Assembly (NCBI GenBank): GCA_937915885.1
Contig: CALGGP010000091.1
Coordinates: 1 to 14,028, forward strand
Length of the DNA stretch: 14,028 nucleotides
Direction: 5' to 3'
Origin: an uncultured Selenomonadales bacterium
Lineage (GTDB): Bacteria; Bacillota; Negativicutes; Selenomonadales; Selenomonadaceae
Position numbers and translations under genes: made by a program. Below are positions 1-6,197 of this stretch, in pieces; the stretch's first letter is position 1, and each line of letters starts with the position of its first letter. The notes below the pieces were generated by a model. That model had not been told where the DNA came from. It was given only the letters and a program-made list of their open reading frames with translations, and did no database searches.

Positions 1-21
1 GAAAAATTTTTCCAGTAACGG

Positions 22-99
22 GGGCGCCGCCGACGCGGGTGGGCATGCTTTCCTCGGTTGGGCGCCGTCGGTCATGGGTGGGAGCGGCGGCGGCGCCCC
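22..99 (+). repeat. Dispersed ~79-bp foldback element, copy R1
   Basis: GC-rich element that begins GGGCGCCGCCGACGCGGGTG and ends GGCGGCGGCGCCCC, so its ends are inverted complements. It shares ends and internal blocks (GTGGGCATGC, TCGGTTGGGCGC, GGGTGGGAGCGG) with the copy at 1844-1920, and in reverse orientation with copies at 5994, 11789 and 13408. It lies directly downstream of nusG, so it would be in the transcript of that operon. The strand given is only the orientation relative to R2. No transposase is linked, so it behaves like a MITE- or REP-type non-autonomous element. Confidence 0.75.
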
Positions 100-137
100 T
101 TTATCGGCAACAATTTTGCCAAGGGCGAGTGAACCTG

Positions 138-668
138 TTATATTTTCTCTACCTGACGGAACTCGAGATCGACCGGCGTGTTTTCGACCAACACTTTCAG
201 CCGTTGTTTCTCCTCGTCGATCTCCTTGACCGTCGCCGTGTAATCGATAAACCAACCCGAGATGATCCGCACTTGATCGTTCACCTTCAGCTTGTTCGAC
301 AACGTCTCGCGCAATTCCTCCGGCGCGTTGAGAATCCGCTCCGCCTCCTCTGCCGTCAACGGGATCGGATTTTTTTCCGAGCCGACAAAGCCCGTCACGC
401 CCTGAGTGTTGCGCACCACGTACCACGAATAATTGTTGACTATCATATCAATCAGCACGTAGCCCGGGAAAATCTTGCGCTGGATCGTCCGCTTCTTGCC
501 GTTTTTGATCTCGACCTCCGTATGCATCGGCACGACGATATCAAAGATCACATCGTCGAGCCCCTGCGACGAAACTTTTTTTTCGAGATTGGCTTTGACT
601 TTGTTCTCATAACCCGAATAGGTATGAATCACATACCACGCGCGCGAGCCGCTTACTTTCTGTTCCAT
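138..668 (-). CDS. nusG: Transcription termination/antitermination factor NusG
   Basis: This 176-aa protein is the NusG/Spt5 elongation factor, which binds RNA polymerase through its NGN domain and couples it to Rho or ribosomal protein S10 through its KOW domain. The NGN domain covers about residues 9-110, with WYVIHTYSGYE, a KKRTIQRKIFPGYVL block and VRNTQGVTGFVG. The KOW domain covers about 127-176 and ends in the typical QVEKI. The KOW part is unusual: the normal GPFADFxG block reads GWFIDYTA, and the loop normally near SMFGRETPVEL reads only ENTPVDL, about four residues shorter. nusG is last in a tRNA-rpmG-secE-nusG cluster, 15 bp after secE, the standard order in Firmicutes. The identification is very secure; the functional meaning of the loop change is inference. 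Confidence 0.97.
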   Translation of the reverse strand: MEQKVSGSRAWYVIHTYSGYENKVKANLEKKVSSQGLDDVIFDIVVPMHTEVEIKNGKKRTIQRKIFPGYVLIDMIVNNYSWYVVRNTQGVTGFVGSEKNPIPLTAEEAERILNAPEELRETLSNKLKVNDQVRIISGWFIDYTATVKEIDEEKQRLKVLVENTPVDLEFRQVEKI

Positions 669-683
669 TGCTCTCGTCCTCTG

Positions 684-893
684 TTAGTTGAGAATGATCC
701 GAAACAGTTTGGCGAAGACAGTGTCGCATACCCAGATCAACGCGCAAACGATCACCACTGCCAAGCCTACAACGCCGGTGTACGAGATGAGTTCGTCCTT
801 CGTCGGCCACGAAACTTTATTGAGCTCCGCGCGGACTTCCTCCATGAATTTCACCGGACCGCCGCCGTCTTTTTTATCCGTCAAGCCGCTCAC
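684..893 (-). CDS. secE: Preprotein translocase subunit SecE
   Basis: This 69-aa single-span protein clamps SecY in the Sec translocon of the inner membrane. Diagnostic is EEVRAELNKVSWPTKDEL (amphipathic helix plus W-P-T/K-E/D-E motif), followed by one transmembrane helix (about residues 38-62, YTGVVGLAVVIVCALIWVCD). The short bacterial form with one membrane helix is usual in Firmicutes. The start is uncertain: the longest form uses GTG at 893, but the only good Shine-Dalgarno, GGGAG at 896-892, overlaps that codon. It sits 7 nt before an in-frame TTG at 884, which may be the true start (66 aa). The rpmG stop codon is 9 nt upstream in the same frame. secE lies between rpmG and nusG as expected. 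Confidence 0.96.
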   Translation of the reverse strand: MSGLTDKKDGGGPVKFMEEVRAELNKVSWPTKDELISYTGVVGLAVVIVCALIWVCDTVFAKLFRIILN

Positions 894-902
894 TCCCGCG
901 AA

Positions 903-1052
903 TTATTTGGTCTCCTTGTGCAGAGTATGCTTTCTGCAGAATTTGCAGTACTTCTTAAACTCGAGGCGATCGGGATGAGTTTTCTTGTTTTTGTTGGTGC
1001 GGTAGTTGCGATTTTTGCACTCGGTACACGACAGAGTAATGTTGATCCTCAT
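903..1052 (-). CDS. rpmG: 50S ribosomal protein L33 (zinc-binding form)
   Basis: A 49-aa protein, too short for typical ORF cut-offs, read on the minus strand from ATG at 1052 to TAA at 903. It starts [17 protein letters not shown] and has [15 protein letters not shown] at its end, the classic L33 pattern. Two CxxC pairs (C9/C12 and C36/C39) make it the zinc-binding (C+) type, and the length is normal for L33. A Shine-Dalgarno AAGGAG sits about 9 nt upstream of the ATG. It is transcribed after tRNA-Met and immediately before secE. The call is secure from sequence and context. Confidence 0.96.
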   Translation of the reverse strand: MRINITLSCTECKNRNYRTNKNKKTHPDRLEFKKYCKFCRKHTLHKETK

Positions 1053-1111
1053 AAGCTCAGCTCCTTTTTTAAAAACAAAAGCCCCTACAGGGCGATACGC
1101 ACTCTTTAGAG

Positions 1112-1188
1112 TGGTGGCGGCACAGAGATTTGAACTCCGGACACAACGGGTATGAACCGTTTGCTCTAGCCAACTGAGCTATGCCGCC
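1112..1188 (-). tRNA. tRNA-Met (CAT), elongator
   Basis: Read on the minus strand it folds as a full cloverleaf. Acceptor GGCGGCA pairs with TGCCGCC, the D stem is GCTC/GAGC, and the anticodon stem AACGG/CCGTT encloses loop TTCATAC (anticodon CAT). The T stem is CGGAG/CTCTG and CCA is encoded. A G1-C72 pair shows it is not the initiator. Its close resemblance to Firmicute elongator tRNA-Met (GGCGG..., loop TTCATAC) favours Met over a lysidine-modified tRNA-Ile2. It is the last of three tRNAs before rpmG. Confidence 0.93.
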
Positions 1189-1193
1189 GATGA

Positions 1194-1270
1194 TGGAGCT
1201 GATGCCCGGGATTGAACCGGGGACCTTATCCTTACCAAGGATACGCTCTGCCGACTGAGCTACATCAGCT
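1194..1270 (-). tRNA. tRNA-Thr (GGT)
   Basis: Cloverleaf on the minus strand. Acceptor AGCTGAT pairs with ATCAGCT, and the D arm is GCTC...GAGC. The anticodon stem TATCC/GGATA has loop TTGGTAA, so the anticodon is GGT, reading ACC/ACU. The T arm is CCCGG/CCGGG with TTCAATC, and CCA is encoded. A tRNA-Thr ahead of rpmG-secE-nusG is common in Firmicutes. It is only 5 nt upstream of tRNA-Met and directly downstream of tRNA-fMet. Confidence 0.94.
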
Positions 1271-1346
<76 letters not shown>

Positions 1347-1372
1347 TCCTGCGTTGTCAAAGGGCGTTCCCG

Positions 1373-1414
1373 TTGACAGTGTTGAATATTACCATAGCCC
1401 TTTTACACTGTCAA
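1373..1414 (-). promoter_or_regulatory. Sigma-A promoter of the tRNA-rpmG-secE-nusG operon, with a 10-bp inverted repeat
   Basis: On the minus strand there is TTGACA (1414-1409), a 17-bp spacer and TAATAT (1391-1386), a near-consensus vegetative promoter reading into tRNA-fMet. The -35 is part of a perfect 10-bp inverted repeat, ttgacagtgt (1373-1382) and acactgtcaa (1405-1414), flanking the -10. A further TGTCAA occurs at 1355-1360. The promoter is clear from spacing and sequence. The operator role of the palindrome is inference. Confidence 0.85.
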
Positions 1415-1553
1415 GAATTTTTTTCTCCGGCCCGTTGATTTTTGGGAGTGACGGAAAAAATTTTTTCATCCCGCCAACCTGAACCCTGCGGGGCTTTTTT
1501 TTGCGCCGCCCACCGGCAGCAGTGCTGCTTTACAAGCCCGCCCGCCCGTGCGG
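1415..1553. other. Intergenic stretch with AT palindrome and weak terminator-like hairpin
   Basis: No gene is visible. It contains an AAAAAATTTTTT palindrome near 1455-1467. A very short GC stem around CCCTGCGGGG is followed by an eight-T run at 1481-1504 on the plus strand. The stem is only about 3 bp, so terminator activity is doubtful. Confidence 0.4.
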
Positions 1554-1863
1554 TGGACGGCGCTTTGCGCTCGGGCGCCGCATCCGTTGTCGAGAACTAC
1601 GCTCGAGTTGCCCGTTACGAAAAAAAAATTCGGGCGCCGCCGACGCGGGCGGACGCTGCCGACACGGGCTGGGAACCGCGCTCTCGATCGGGCGACGCGT
1701 CCGTTGTCGAGAGCCGTGCTCGAGTTGCCCGTTGCGAAAAAAAGAGCGGGCGCCGTCGCGGGCGGTGGACGGCGCTTTTCGATCGGGTGCCGCGTCCGTT
1801 GTCGAGAGCCGTGCTCGAGTTACCCGTTGCGAAAAAAAAATTCGGGCGCCGCCGACGCGGGTG
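1554..1863. repeat. Three tandem GC-rich repeat units
   Basis: Three diverged copies share the block tCCGTTGTCGAGA...CGCTCGAGTTGCCCGTT(A/G)CG followed by an A-run, then GGGCGCCG...GCGGGC. The marker CCGTTGTCGA occurs at 1584, 1701 and 1796, so unit lengths are 117 and 95 bp. The third unit merges into the foldback element at 1844. All three plus-strand frames are partly open only because of GC-rich composition. There is no ribosome binding site or recognisable protein, so I treat the stretch as non-coding repeat. Confidence 0.8.
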
Positions 1864-1920
1864 GGCATGCCGGACTCAGTTGGGCGCTGCCATTCGGGGG
1901 TGGGAGCGGCGGCGGCGCCC
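1844..1920 (+). repeat. Dispersed foldback element, copy R2; possible terminator
   Basis: Same orientation and layout as R1: GGGCGCCGCCGACGCGGGTG at one end and GGCGGCGGCGCCC at the other. Read leftward, its GC-rich foldback is followed by a run of about nine T residues (plus-strand aaaaaaaaa at 1832-1840). It could therefore act as a Rho-independent terminator for the minus-strand gene at 1941-2330. On the plus strand it is followed by TTTT. The element call rests on matches to four other copies; the terminator role is inference. Confidence 0.75.
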
Positions 1921-1940
1921 TTTTAAAGCCGGTGGAGAAT

Positions 1941-2330
1941 CTATATATGGAAGTAATTCATCATCTGCTCCGTCAAAGATTTTGCGTCGTCGTCTTTGTG
2001 CTCGAGCAGATACTCCAACGAGCCCGCATAAAAAAACGACGTGATCGGCACATATCGATTGTATTTCCGAAAATCGCCCCAGAGCATCAGTTTCTCATGC
2101 AATCGAAGAAAATCCGATCGGTCGGCGCCGTATTTTTTTACGATTTTATTCAAGCGCCCCTCGTTGAGCGCAAACTCGTAAATTCGATCGATCAGCTCCG
2201 ACGTGTTTCGATCCGACAAAAATTTATTGATAAGCTCGACCGCCGTGCCGGACCGTCGCAATGTCCGTCGCAATTCGATCAAAAAAAATATCGTCAGCGC
2301 CCCCAGCGCCACCATCAAAAATATTTCCAA
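1941..2330 (-). CDS. Small single-TM protein of unknown function
   Basis: I do not recognise this protein. It is about 129 aa, with an N-terminal hydrophobic segment (EIFLMVALGALTIFFLIEL) followed by RRTLRR, then a charged, helical soluble part ending EQMMNYFHI. The positive-inside rule puts the soluble part in the cytoplasm. The longest frame opens at a TTG at 2405, but that would run back through the divergent promoter of the next gene. I prefer TTG at 2330, with GAGG 8 nt upstream; ATG at 2315 (124 aa) is also possible. It is divergent from the ProX-like gene and followed by foldback element R2. Codon use looks like neighbouring real genes and no competing frame is convincing, so it is probably real. 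Confidence 0.7.
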   Translation of the reverse strand: MEIFLMVALGALTIFFLIELRRTLRRSGTAVELINKFLSDRNTSELIDRIYEFALNEGRLNKIVKKYGADRSDFLRLHEKLMLWGDFRKYNRYVPITSFFYAGSLEYLLEHKDDDAKSLTEQMMNYFHI

Positions 2331-2350
2331 CGTCTCAACCTCACAATCTG

Positions 2351-2396
2351 TTGATATAACTTTGTGTCGGTGATAAAATTTTTTAATCAAAGGGGG
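2351..2396 (+). promoter_or_regulatory. Sigma-A promoter and RBS of the ProX-cobI-SGNH-pgeF operon
   Basis: TTGATA at 2351-2356, a 17-bp spacer and TAAAAT at 2374-2379 form a good vegetative promoter. AGGGGG at 2391-2396 is the Shine-Dalgarno, 8 nt before the ATG at 2405. The following genes are tightly packed, so it probably serves all four. Confidence 0.8.
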
Positions 2397-2404
2397 AATG
2401 TCCA

Positions 2405-2893
2405 ATGCATTTCGGCAAAAAGGAAATTCTCGAGCTGCTCAAGGAGCGCGGCGTCGAGCATGAAGTTATCGAACACGAAGCCGTTTTTACGATGCAGGAG
2501 ATGGAGCAACTGCACATGGACGGCACGCCCGACGTTGCGAAAAATTTGTTCGCGCGCGACCCGAAGAAGCACAATTATTATCTGATCGTCCATCGGGAAG
2601 ATAAATACGTCAGTCTGAAAGAGTTCGGACCGTCGATTTGCGGCAAACCGCTCCGTCTTGCGTCCGAAGATGATCTCGAGAAATTTCTCGGGCTCAAGCC
2701 GGGCTCGGTCTCGACCTTCGGATTGCTCAACGACGAATCCCGCATGGTGAAATTGCTCATGGACGAAGATTTTCGCGGCGGGCGGATCGGATTGCACCCG
2801 AACGAAAACACCGTGACGATTTTCATGGCGGTCGACGACTTGATCAAAATCATCGAAGAGTACGGCAACCCGATCGAGTTCGTCAAATTTTGA
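2405..2893 (+). CDS. ProX/YbaK-type prolyl-tRNA editing deacylase
   Basis: This 162-aa single-domain protein belongs to the YbaK/ProX superfamily of trans-editing factors, which hydrolyse mischarged Ala-tRNA(Pro) after prolyl-tRNA synthetase errors. It shows the ProX subgroup signatures in order: VEHEAVFTMQEM (about 17-33), AKNLFARD with the conserved lysine K46, NYYLIV, LRLASEDDLEKFLGLKPGSVSTFGLLND (about 83-110) and a C-terminal HPNENTVTIFM block. The length fits free-standing ProX proteins. The start is set by AGGGGG 8 nt upstream. The stop is followed within about 20 nt by cobI, so the two are co-transcribed. The family is secure; substrate specificity (Ala-tRNAPro rather than another tRNA) is inferred. 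Confidence 0.92.
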   Translation: MHFGKKEILELLKERGVEHEVIEHEAVFTMQEMEQLHMDGTPDVAKNLFARDPKKHNYYLIVHREDKYVSLKEFGPSICGKPLRLASEDDLEKFLGLKPGSVSTFGLLNDESRMVKLLMDEDFRGGRIGLHPNENTVTIFMAVDDLIKIIEEYGNPIEFVKF

Positions 2894-2911
2894 CAGGAAA
2901 GGATTTTGCTT

Positions 2912-3610
2912 ATGACAAAGCTCGGCACGTTCTATGGAATTGGAGTCGGACCGGGCGATCCCGAGCTCCTCACCGTCAAGGCGATAAACGCGATCAAAGC
3001 GGTCGACGTGATCATCGCGCCGAAAACGGAGAAGAAGGAGGGCAGCGTTGCGCTGTCGATCGCTCGGTCGCACATCAGACCGTCCACGGAAATTATCTAT
3101 CAAGTTTTTCCGATGGTCAAGGATTTTTCGGAGCGGACGGAGGAATTTGAAGACAACAAGGCGGAAATCCTGTCGATACTTCGGAGCGGTCGAAGCGCGG
3201 CGTTCCTGACGATAGGCGATCCGATGTTTTACAGCACGTATATTTATATTTTCCGATTGTTGAAGGCGGAGGGCGTTGAAGTGGTGACGATCCCGGGCGT
3301 GCCGGCGTTTTTGGCGATCGCGTCGCAATTGGGTCGACCGTTGGCGTTCGGCAACGAGATCGTTTCGATCATACCGGCGACGGCTCCGCGCGGATCGATT
3401 GAAGCGGCGTTGGGCTCGTGCGATGCGGCGGTGCTGATGAAGGTCTACAAGAATTTTGATGAGATCGTTGACGCGCTCGAGCGGCAGGGGAAATTGGATG
3501 AGGCGGTGCTCGTCAGTCGCGGCGGGTTGCCCGACGAAAAAATTATTGACGATCTCGCGGCGCATCGCGGGGAGCGGCTCAACTACCTTTCAACGATCAT
3601 AACGAAATAA
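2912..3610 (+). CDS. cobI: Precorrin-2/cobalt-factor II C20-methyltransferase (CobI/CbiL)
   Basis: This 232-aa SAM-dependent tetrapyrrole methylase adds the C20 methyl group in cobalamin corrin-ring synthesis. It has the family fold with YGIGVGPGDPELLTVKA at the N-terminus (glycine-rich loop), the central FLTIGDPMFYSTY motif, IPGVPAFLAIASQLGRPL, and the C-terminal VLMKVYKNFDEIVDAL block, all typical of CobI/CbiL. An anaerobe would most likely use the early-cobalt-insertion route (CbiL, cobalt-factor II as substrate). Start: AGGAAAGGA lies 8 nt before ATG at 2912; a TTG two codons upstream is less likely. It stands alone here, without other cob/cbi genes, between the ProX-like gene and an SGNH-like gene. 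Confidence 0.95.
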   Translation: MTKLGTFYGIGVGPGDPELLTVKAINAIKAVDVIIAPKTEKKEGSVALSIARSHIRPSTEIIYQVFPMVKDFSERTEEFEDNKAEILSILRSGRSAAFLTIGDPMFYSTYIYIFRLLKAEGVEVVTIPGVPAFLAIASQLGRPLAFGNEIVSIIPATAPRGSIEAALGSCDAAVLMKVYKNFDEIVDALERQGKLDEAVLVSRGGLPDEKIIDDLAAHRGERLNYLSTIITK

Positions 3611-3661
3611 ATTCTCCTGTCCGAAATACTTTCCGTCGAAAATTTTTAAAGGAGGAGTAAT

Positions 3662-5125
3662 GTGCTCAAAGTTTTGAAGGGCAAAGATGATTATCTGTTT
3701 CTCGACAACGATACGAATCGAGTGATGTCGCAAATCACCGGCAAGATACCTCTCAACGACAAAATTAAAGCATCTATCAAAACTACGTTCGAGCGTCGAA
3801 TGCTTTATGCCGATTATCTCGGGTTTCAGTATCTCTATCTGATTACGCCCAATGCGCACTGTGTTCATGCCGAGCATCTTCCGGACGGCATCGAAATTTC
3901 CGATGACCGTTCGGCGATTTACCTTCAAAAAAATTTTCCCGACGTTGTTTATTATTCGTTGGAAGTGTTGAGGCAATACAAAGACAAGTACACTGTTTAT
4001 TATAAAACGGATACGCATTGGACGGGGATCGGCGCCGCGCTGACGTTCAACGAGGTCTCTGATCGACTCGGGTTGAATACGAAGATTGACGTGGACGGCA
4101 TCCCGAAGGTCGAGAAAGAATTTGTAGGCGATCTCGGAATCAAACTCACGCCGAACAAAAAGTGTACTTATCAAGCGCTCGATTGGGAGTCCGACGTCGA
4201 ATTGCTTGCCGACAATCGCATGGCTACCGGCAGCAAATACTTGCATTTGCGTTCCAATAATCGGAACGGCAAGCGCTGTGTAATATTCGGCGGGTCGTCG
4301 GTTGCACTCTATGAAAATTGGAAAATCATAGGGCATTATTTTGCAGAGACGTTCTTTTTTTGGGTTAATCATAGTTTTGATCGGCAAATTATTAATGAAT
4401 TGCAGCCCGATGTTGTTGTCCATCTCATAAATGAGCGATTTTTTAACGGCAATTTCGATTCGATTCCGTATGCTACGACTTTGATGGAGAGAATTTTGTC
4501 TATGAAATCATATGAGAAACTCGAAGAAATTGATCTGAGCGATGACTTTTTCTCCGAGTCCCTTAGAAAATTTTTAGCCGCCCACAAAAAACACCTGTTG
4601 AATGAAAAAGCGGAACGGTTGGCGCGTGACGAAAAACGAATAGCAACGGTTGTCGATGCTGTCAAAAAAAAGTACGCCGCCGATATGAAATCGGTATTGG
4701 AACAAAATTTGGAGCGTCCGATCATCAGCTACAGAACGCATTTGTCCGTCTACGGTTGGTTGGAAAAAAATTTTGAAGGGCAAATCAGTGGTTTGTTGCA
4801 TTCAAGGCGAGCGATCGAAGCAATCGAAATTTCTATTCCGTCGGAATTGGGCGTTGTAAAATGCACCGCCCGCACTCGTAAAAAAGGTTTGCTTGAGACC
4901 GTCGAGGCAAATAAAATTATCGGTTCCATCGGCAAGGGTGATCCGATACTCGGTATAAAACTCGAGCTCGATGAGCGAAGCAATGATAAGTTTGATGTCC
5001 TCTACCGCATTCATTCTTTATCGACGGGGGGAGGGGGGCGATGGAGCGCATGGTTTTTCAATGGACAAGAGGCGACCGTCGATGATCCCTTCAACGCAAT
5101 TCAGATCAGACTGCGGAAAAAATAA
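3662..5125 (+). CDS. AlgJ/AlgX-like SGNH-domain protein with C-terminal ChW-like repeats
   Basis: This 487-aa protein has two parts. Residues about 5-280 resemble the SGNH hydrolase-like domain of alginate O-acetylation proteins AlgJ/AlgX. It has DYLFLDNDTN near the start, YLITPNAHCVHAEHLP, the catalytic-type D117-T-H119-W in KTDTHWTGIG, and VIFGGSS (S212/S213) where the nucleophile block GDS normally lies. The Asp of GDS is Gly here. After a charged helical linker (about 290-350) come three degenerate ChW-like repeats (about 352-394, 397-440, 443-487). The first has YRTHLSVYGW...IEAIEISI; the second has lost its Trp; the third has YRIHSL...RWSAW...AIQIRL. No signal peptide or TM helix is seen. 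GTG start with GGAGGAG just upstream; an in-frame stop precedes it. Base composition is noticeably more AT-rich than its neighbours. Role, inferred: acyl transfer to, or binding of, a polysaccharide. Confidence 0.8.
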   Translation: MLKVLKGKDDYLFLDNDTNRVMSQITGKIPLNDKIKASIKTTFERRMLYADYLGFQYLYLITPNAHCVHAEHLPDGIEISDDRSAIYLQKNFPDVVYYSLEVLRQYKDKYTVYYKTDTHWTGIGAALTFNEVSDRLGLNTKIDVDGIPKVEKEFVGDLGIKLTPNKKCTYQALDWESDVELLADNRMATGSKYLHLRSNNRNGKRCVIFGGSSVALYENWKIIGHYFAETFFFWVNHSFDRQIINELQPDVVVHLINERFFNGNFDSIPYATTLMERILSMKSYEKLEEIDLSDDFFSESLRKFLAAHKKHLLNEKAERLARDEKRIATVVDAVKKKYAADMKSVLEQNLERPIISYRTHLSVYGWLEKNFEGQISGLLHSRRAIEAIEISIPSELGVVKCTARTRKKGLLETVEANKIIGSIGKGDPILGIKLELDERSNDKFDVLYRIHSLSTGGGGRWSAWFFNGQEATVDDPFNAIQIRLRKK

Positions 5126-5139
5126 AGTGAGGCGATCCG

Positions 5140-5973
5140 ATGAGTTATTATATCAGTCGGAGCCGAAAAAATTTTTGGCTCGGTAAATTTTCGTCCTTCC
5201 CCGATGATCTCGTCGTGCACGCGCTCTCAACGCGCTTGAGCGGTGTCAGTCAAAAGCCGTTTGACAGTCTCAATCTCGCGTTGCACGTCGGCGATCGCGT
5301 CGAAGACGTTCTCACCAATCGAAAATATTTCGCCGCGTCGCTCGATCTCCGCGCGGAGGATATCATCAATCCGAATCAAATTCACGGCGATCGGATCGCG
5401 CGCGTCGACGAAAATGATCGCGGGCGCGGCGCGTTGGGCTACGACGATGCGATCAAAGAAACCGACGCGTTGATCACCGACGCGCCGAACGTACCGTTGA
5501 TGTTGTGCTTCGCCGATTGCGTTCCGATCCTGTTCGTCGATCCGATCAATCACACGATCGGAGCGGCGCATGCGGGGTGGAAGGGCACCGTCAAAAAGAT
5601 CGCGGCTAAAACGCTCGAGGCGATGTTGAATGAATTTGGGACGGAGCCGTCGGAGTGTTTGATCGGAATCGGTCCGTCGATCGGCGCGTGCTGTTACGAT
5701 GTCGGCGACAATGTTGTGGTCGAGTGCAAAAAAAATTTCCCGTCGCGCGTCGATGAACTTCTGATCGATCGGGATGGAAAAATTTATTTCGATCTGTGGC
5801 GGGCGAATGAGATTGCGTTGATCGAGGCGGGAGTGCCGATCGAAAATATTGATACGGCTCGAGAGTGCACGTGCTGTAAATCGGGCTGGTATTTTTCTTA
5901 TCGCTCCGCGCGGAAGGCGGGGCTCAATGAGACGGGGCGGATCGCGGCGCTAATCTCCCTTAGAGACGTTTAA
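5140..5973 (+). CDS. pgeF: Peptidoglycan editing factor PgeF / YfiH-family multi-copper-like oxidoreductase
   Basis: This 277-aa protein is of the YfiH (DUF152, 'laccase domain') family. Members have been described as purine nucleoside phosphorylase/adenosine deaminase-like enzymes and as PgeF, which prevents misincorporation of L-Ser into peptidoglycan precursors. The metal-binding and active-site blocks are present: NPNQIHGDRI (His), CFADCVPILF (Cys), GAAHAGWKGT (His), GPSIGACCYDV and ECTCCKSGWYFSYR near the end. Length is normal. ATG at 5140 has TGAGG 7 nt upstream. It follows the SGNH-like gene by 14 nt, so it is last in the operon. Downstream are only repeats. Confidence 0.94.
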   Translation: MSYYISRSRKNFWLGKFSSFPDDLVVHALSTRLSGVSQKPFDSLNLALHVGDRVEDVLTNRKYFAASLDLRAEDIINPNQIHGDRIARVDENDRGRGALGYDDAIKETDALITDAPNVPLMLCFADCVPILFVDPINHTIGAAHAGWKGTVKKIAAKTLEAMLNEFGTEPSECLIGIGPSIGACCYDVGDNVVVECKKNFPSRVDELLIDRDGKIYFDLWRANEIALIEAGVPIENIDTARECTCCKSGWYFSYRSARKAGLNETGRIAALISLRDV

Positions 5974-5993
5974 AATTCTGTTCTCGATTTATG

Positions 5994-6072
5994 GGGCGCC
6001 GCCGACGCTCCCACCCGTCGAGCTCGGCGCCCCAATTTTGACAGTGGTTCCCACCCCGCGCCGGCGGCGCCC
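5994..6072 (-). repeat. Dispersed foldback element, copy R5
   Basis: A 79-bp copy between the convergent pgeF and glycosyltransferase genes. It starts GGGCGCCGCCGACGCTCCCA and ends CCCCGCGCCGGCGGCGCCC, like R3 and R4. The middle (around aattttgacagtgg) has diverged from the usual ACCGAGGACGGCATG block. Orientation is opposite to R1/R2. Its foldback could terminate transcription from both sides, but no clear T-run flanks it. Confidence 0.7.
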
Positions 6073-6094
6073 GAGTCTTATCGACGGCGCCAAA

Positions 6095-6172
6095 CTTTTT
6101 TAGCAACGTCCGCCCCACGTCGGTGGCACCCGCCTTTTTTAGCAATACCCGCTCCGCGTCGTCGGCGCCGCC
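6095..6172. repeat. Two 39-bp tandem units
   Basis: TTTTTAGCAA followed by a CCGC-rich segment occurs twice with a 39-bp period (TAGCAA at 6101 and 6140). The second unit ends GTCGGCGCCGCC, related to the foldback element ends. The pair fills the space between pgeF and the glycosyltransferase together with R5. Confidence 0.65.
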
Positions 6173-6177
6173 CTTTC

Positions 6178-6197
6178 ATTACGAATTACGAATTACG
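6178..6197. repeat. ATTACGA heptamer repeat at the gene end
   Basis: Three near-identical 7-bp units (ATTACGA, ATTACGA, ATTACGC) span the stop codon and last codons of the glycosyltransferase gene. Replication slippage here would change the C-terminus. Confidence 0.6.

Noticed and set aside
39..1109. Plus-strand 356-codon open frame
   Set aside because: It is antisense to nusG, secE and rpmG, whose protein sequences are unmistakable; no RBS and no recognisable protein.
1481..1504. Rho-independent terminator on the plus strand
   Set aside because: The stem is about 3 bp and no plus-strand gene precedes it; recorded only as a weak hairpin.
1442..2354. Overlapping plus-strand open frames of 141-268 codons
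   Set aside because: They are open only through GC-rich repeats, in several frames at once, with no RBS or conserved protein.
2331..2405. N-terminal extension of the small single-TM gene to a TTG at 2405
   Set aside because: It would overlap the divergent promoter and start codon of the ProX-like gene, and a better RBS-start pair exists at 2330.
2387..3565. Minus-strand 392-codon open frame
   Set aside because: Antisense shadow of the ProX-like and cobI genes; very Arg/His-rich translation typical of a GC-biased opposite frame.
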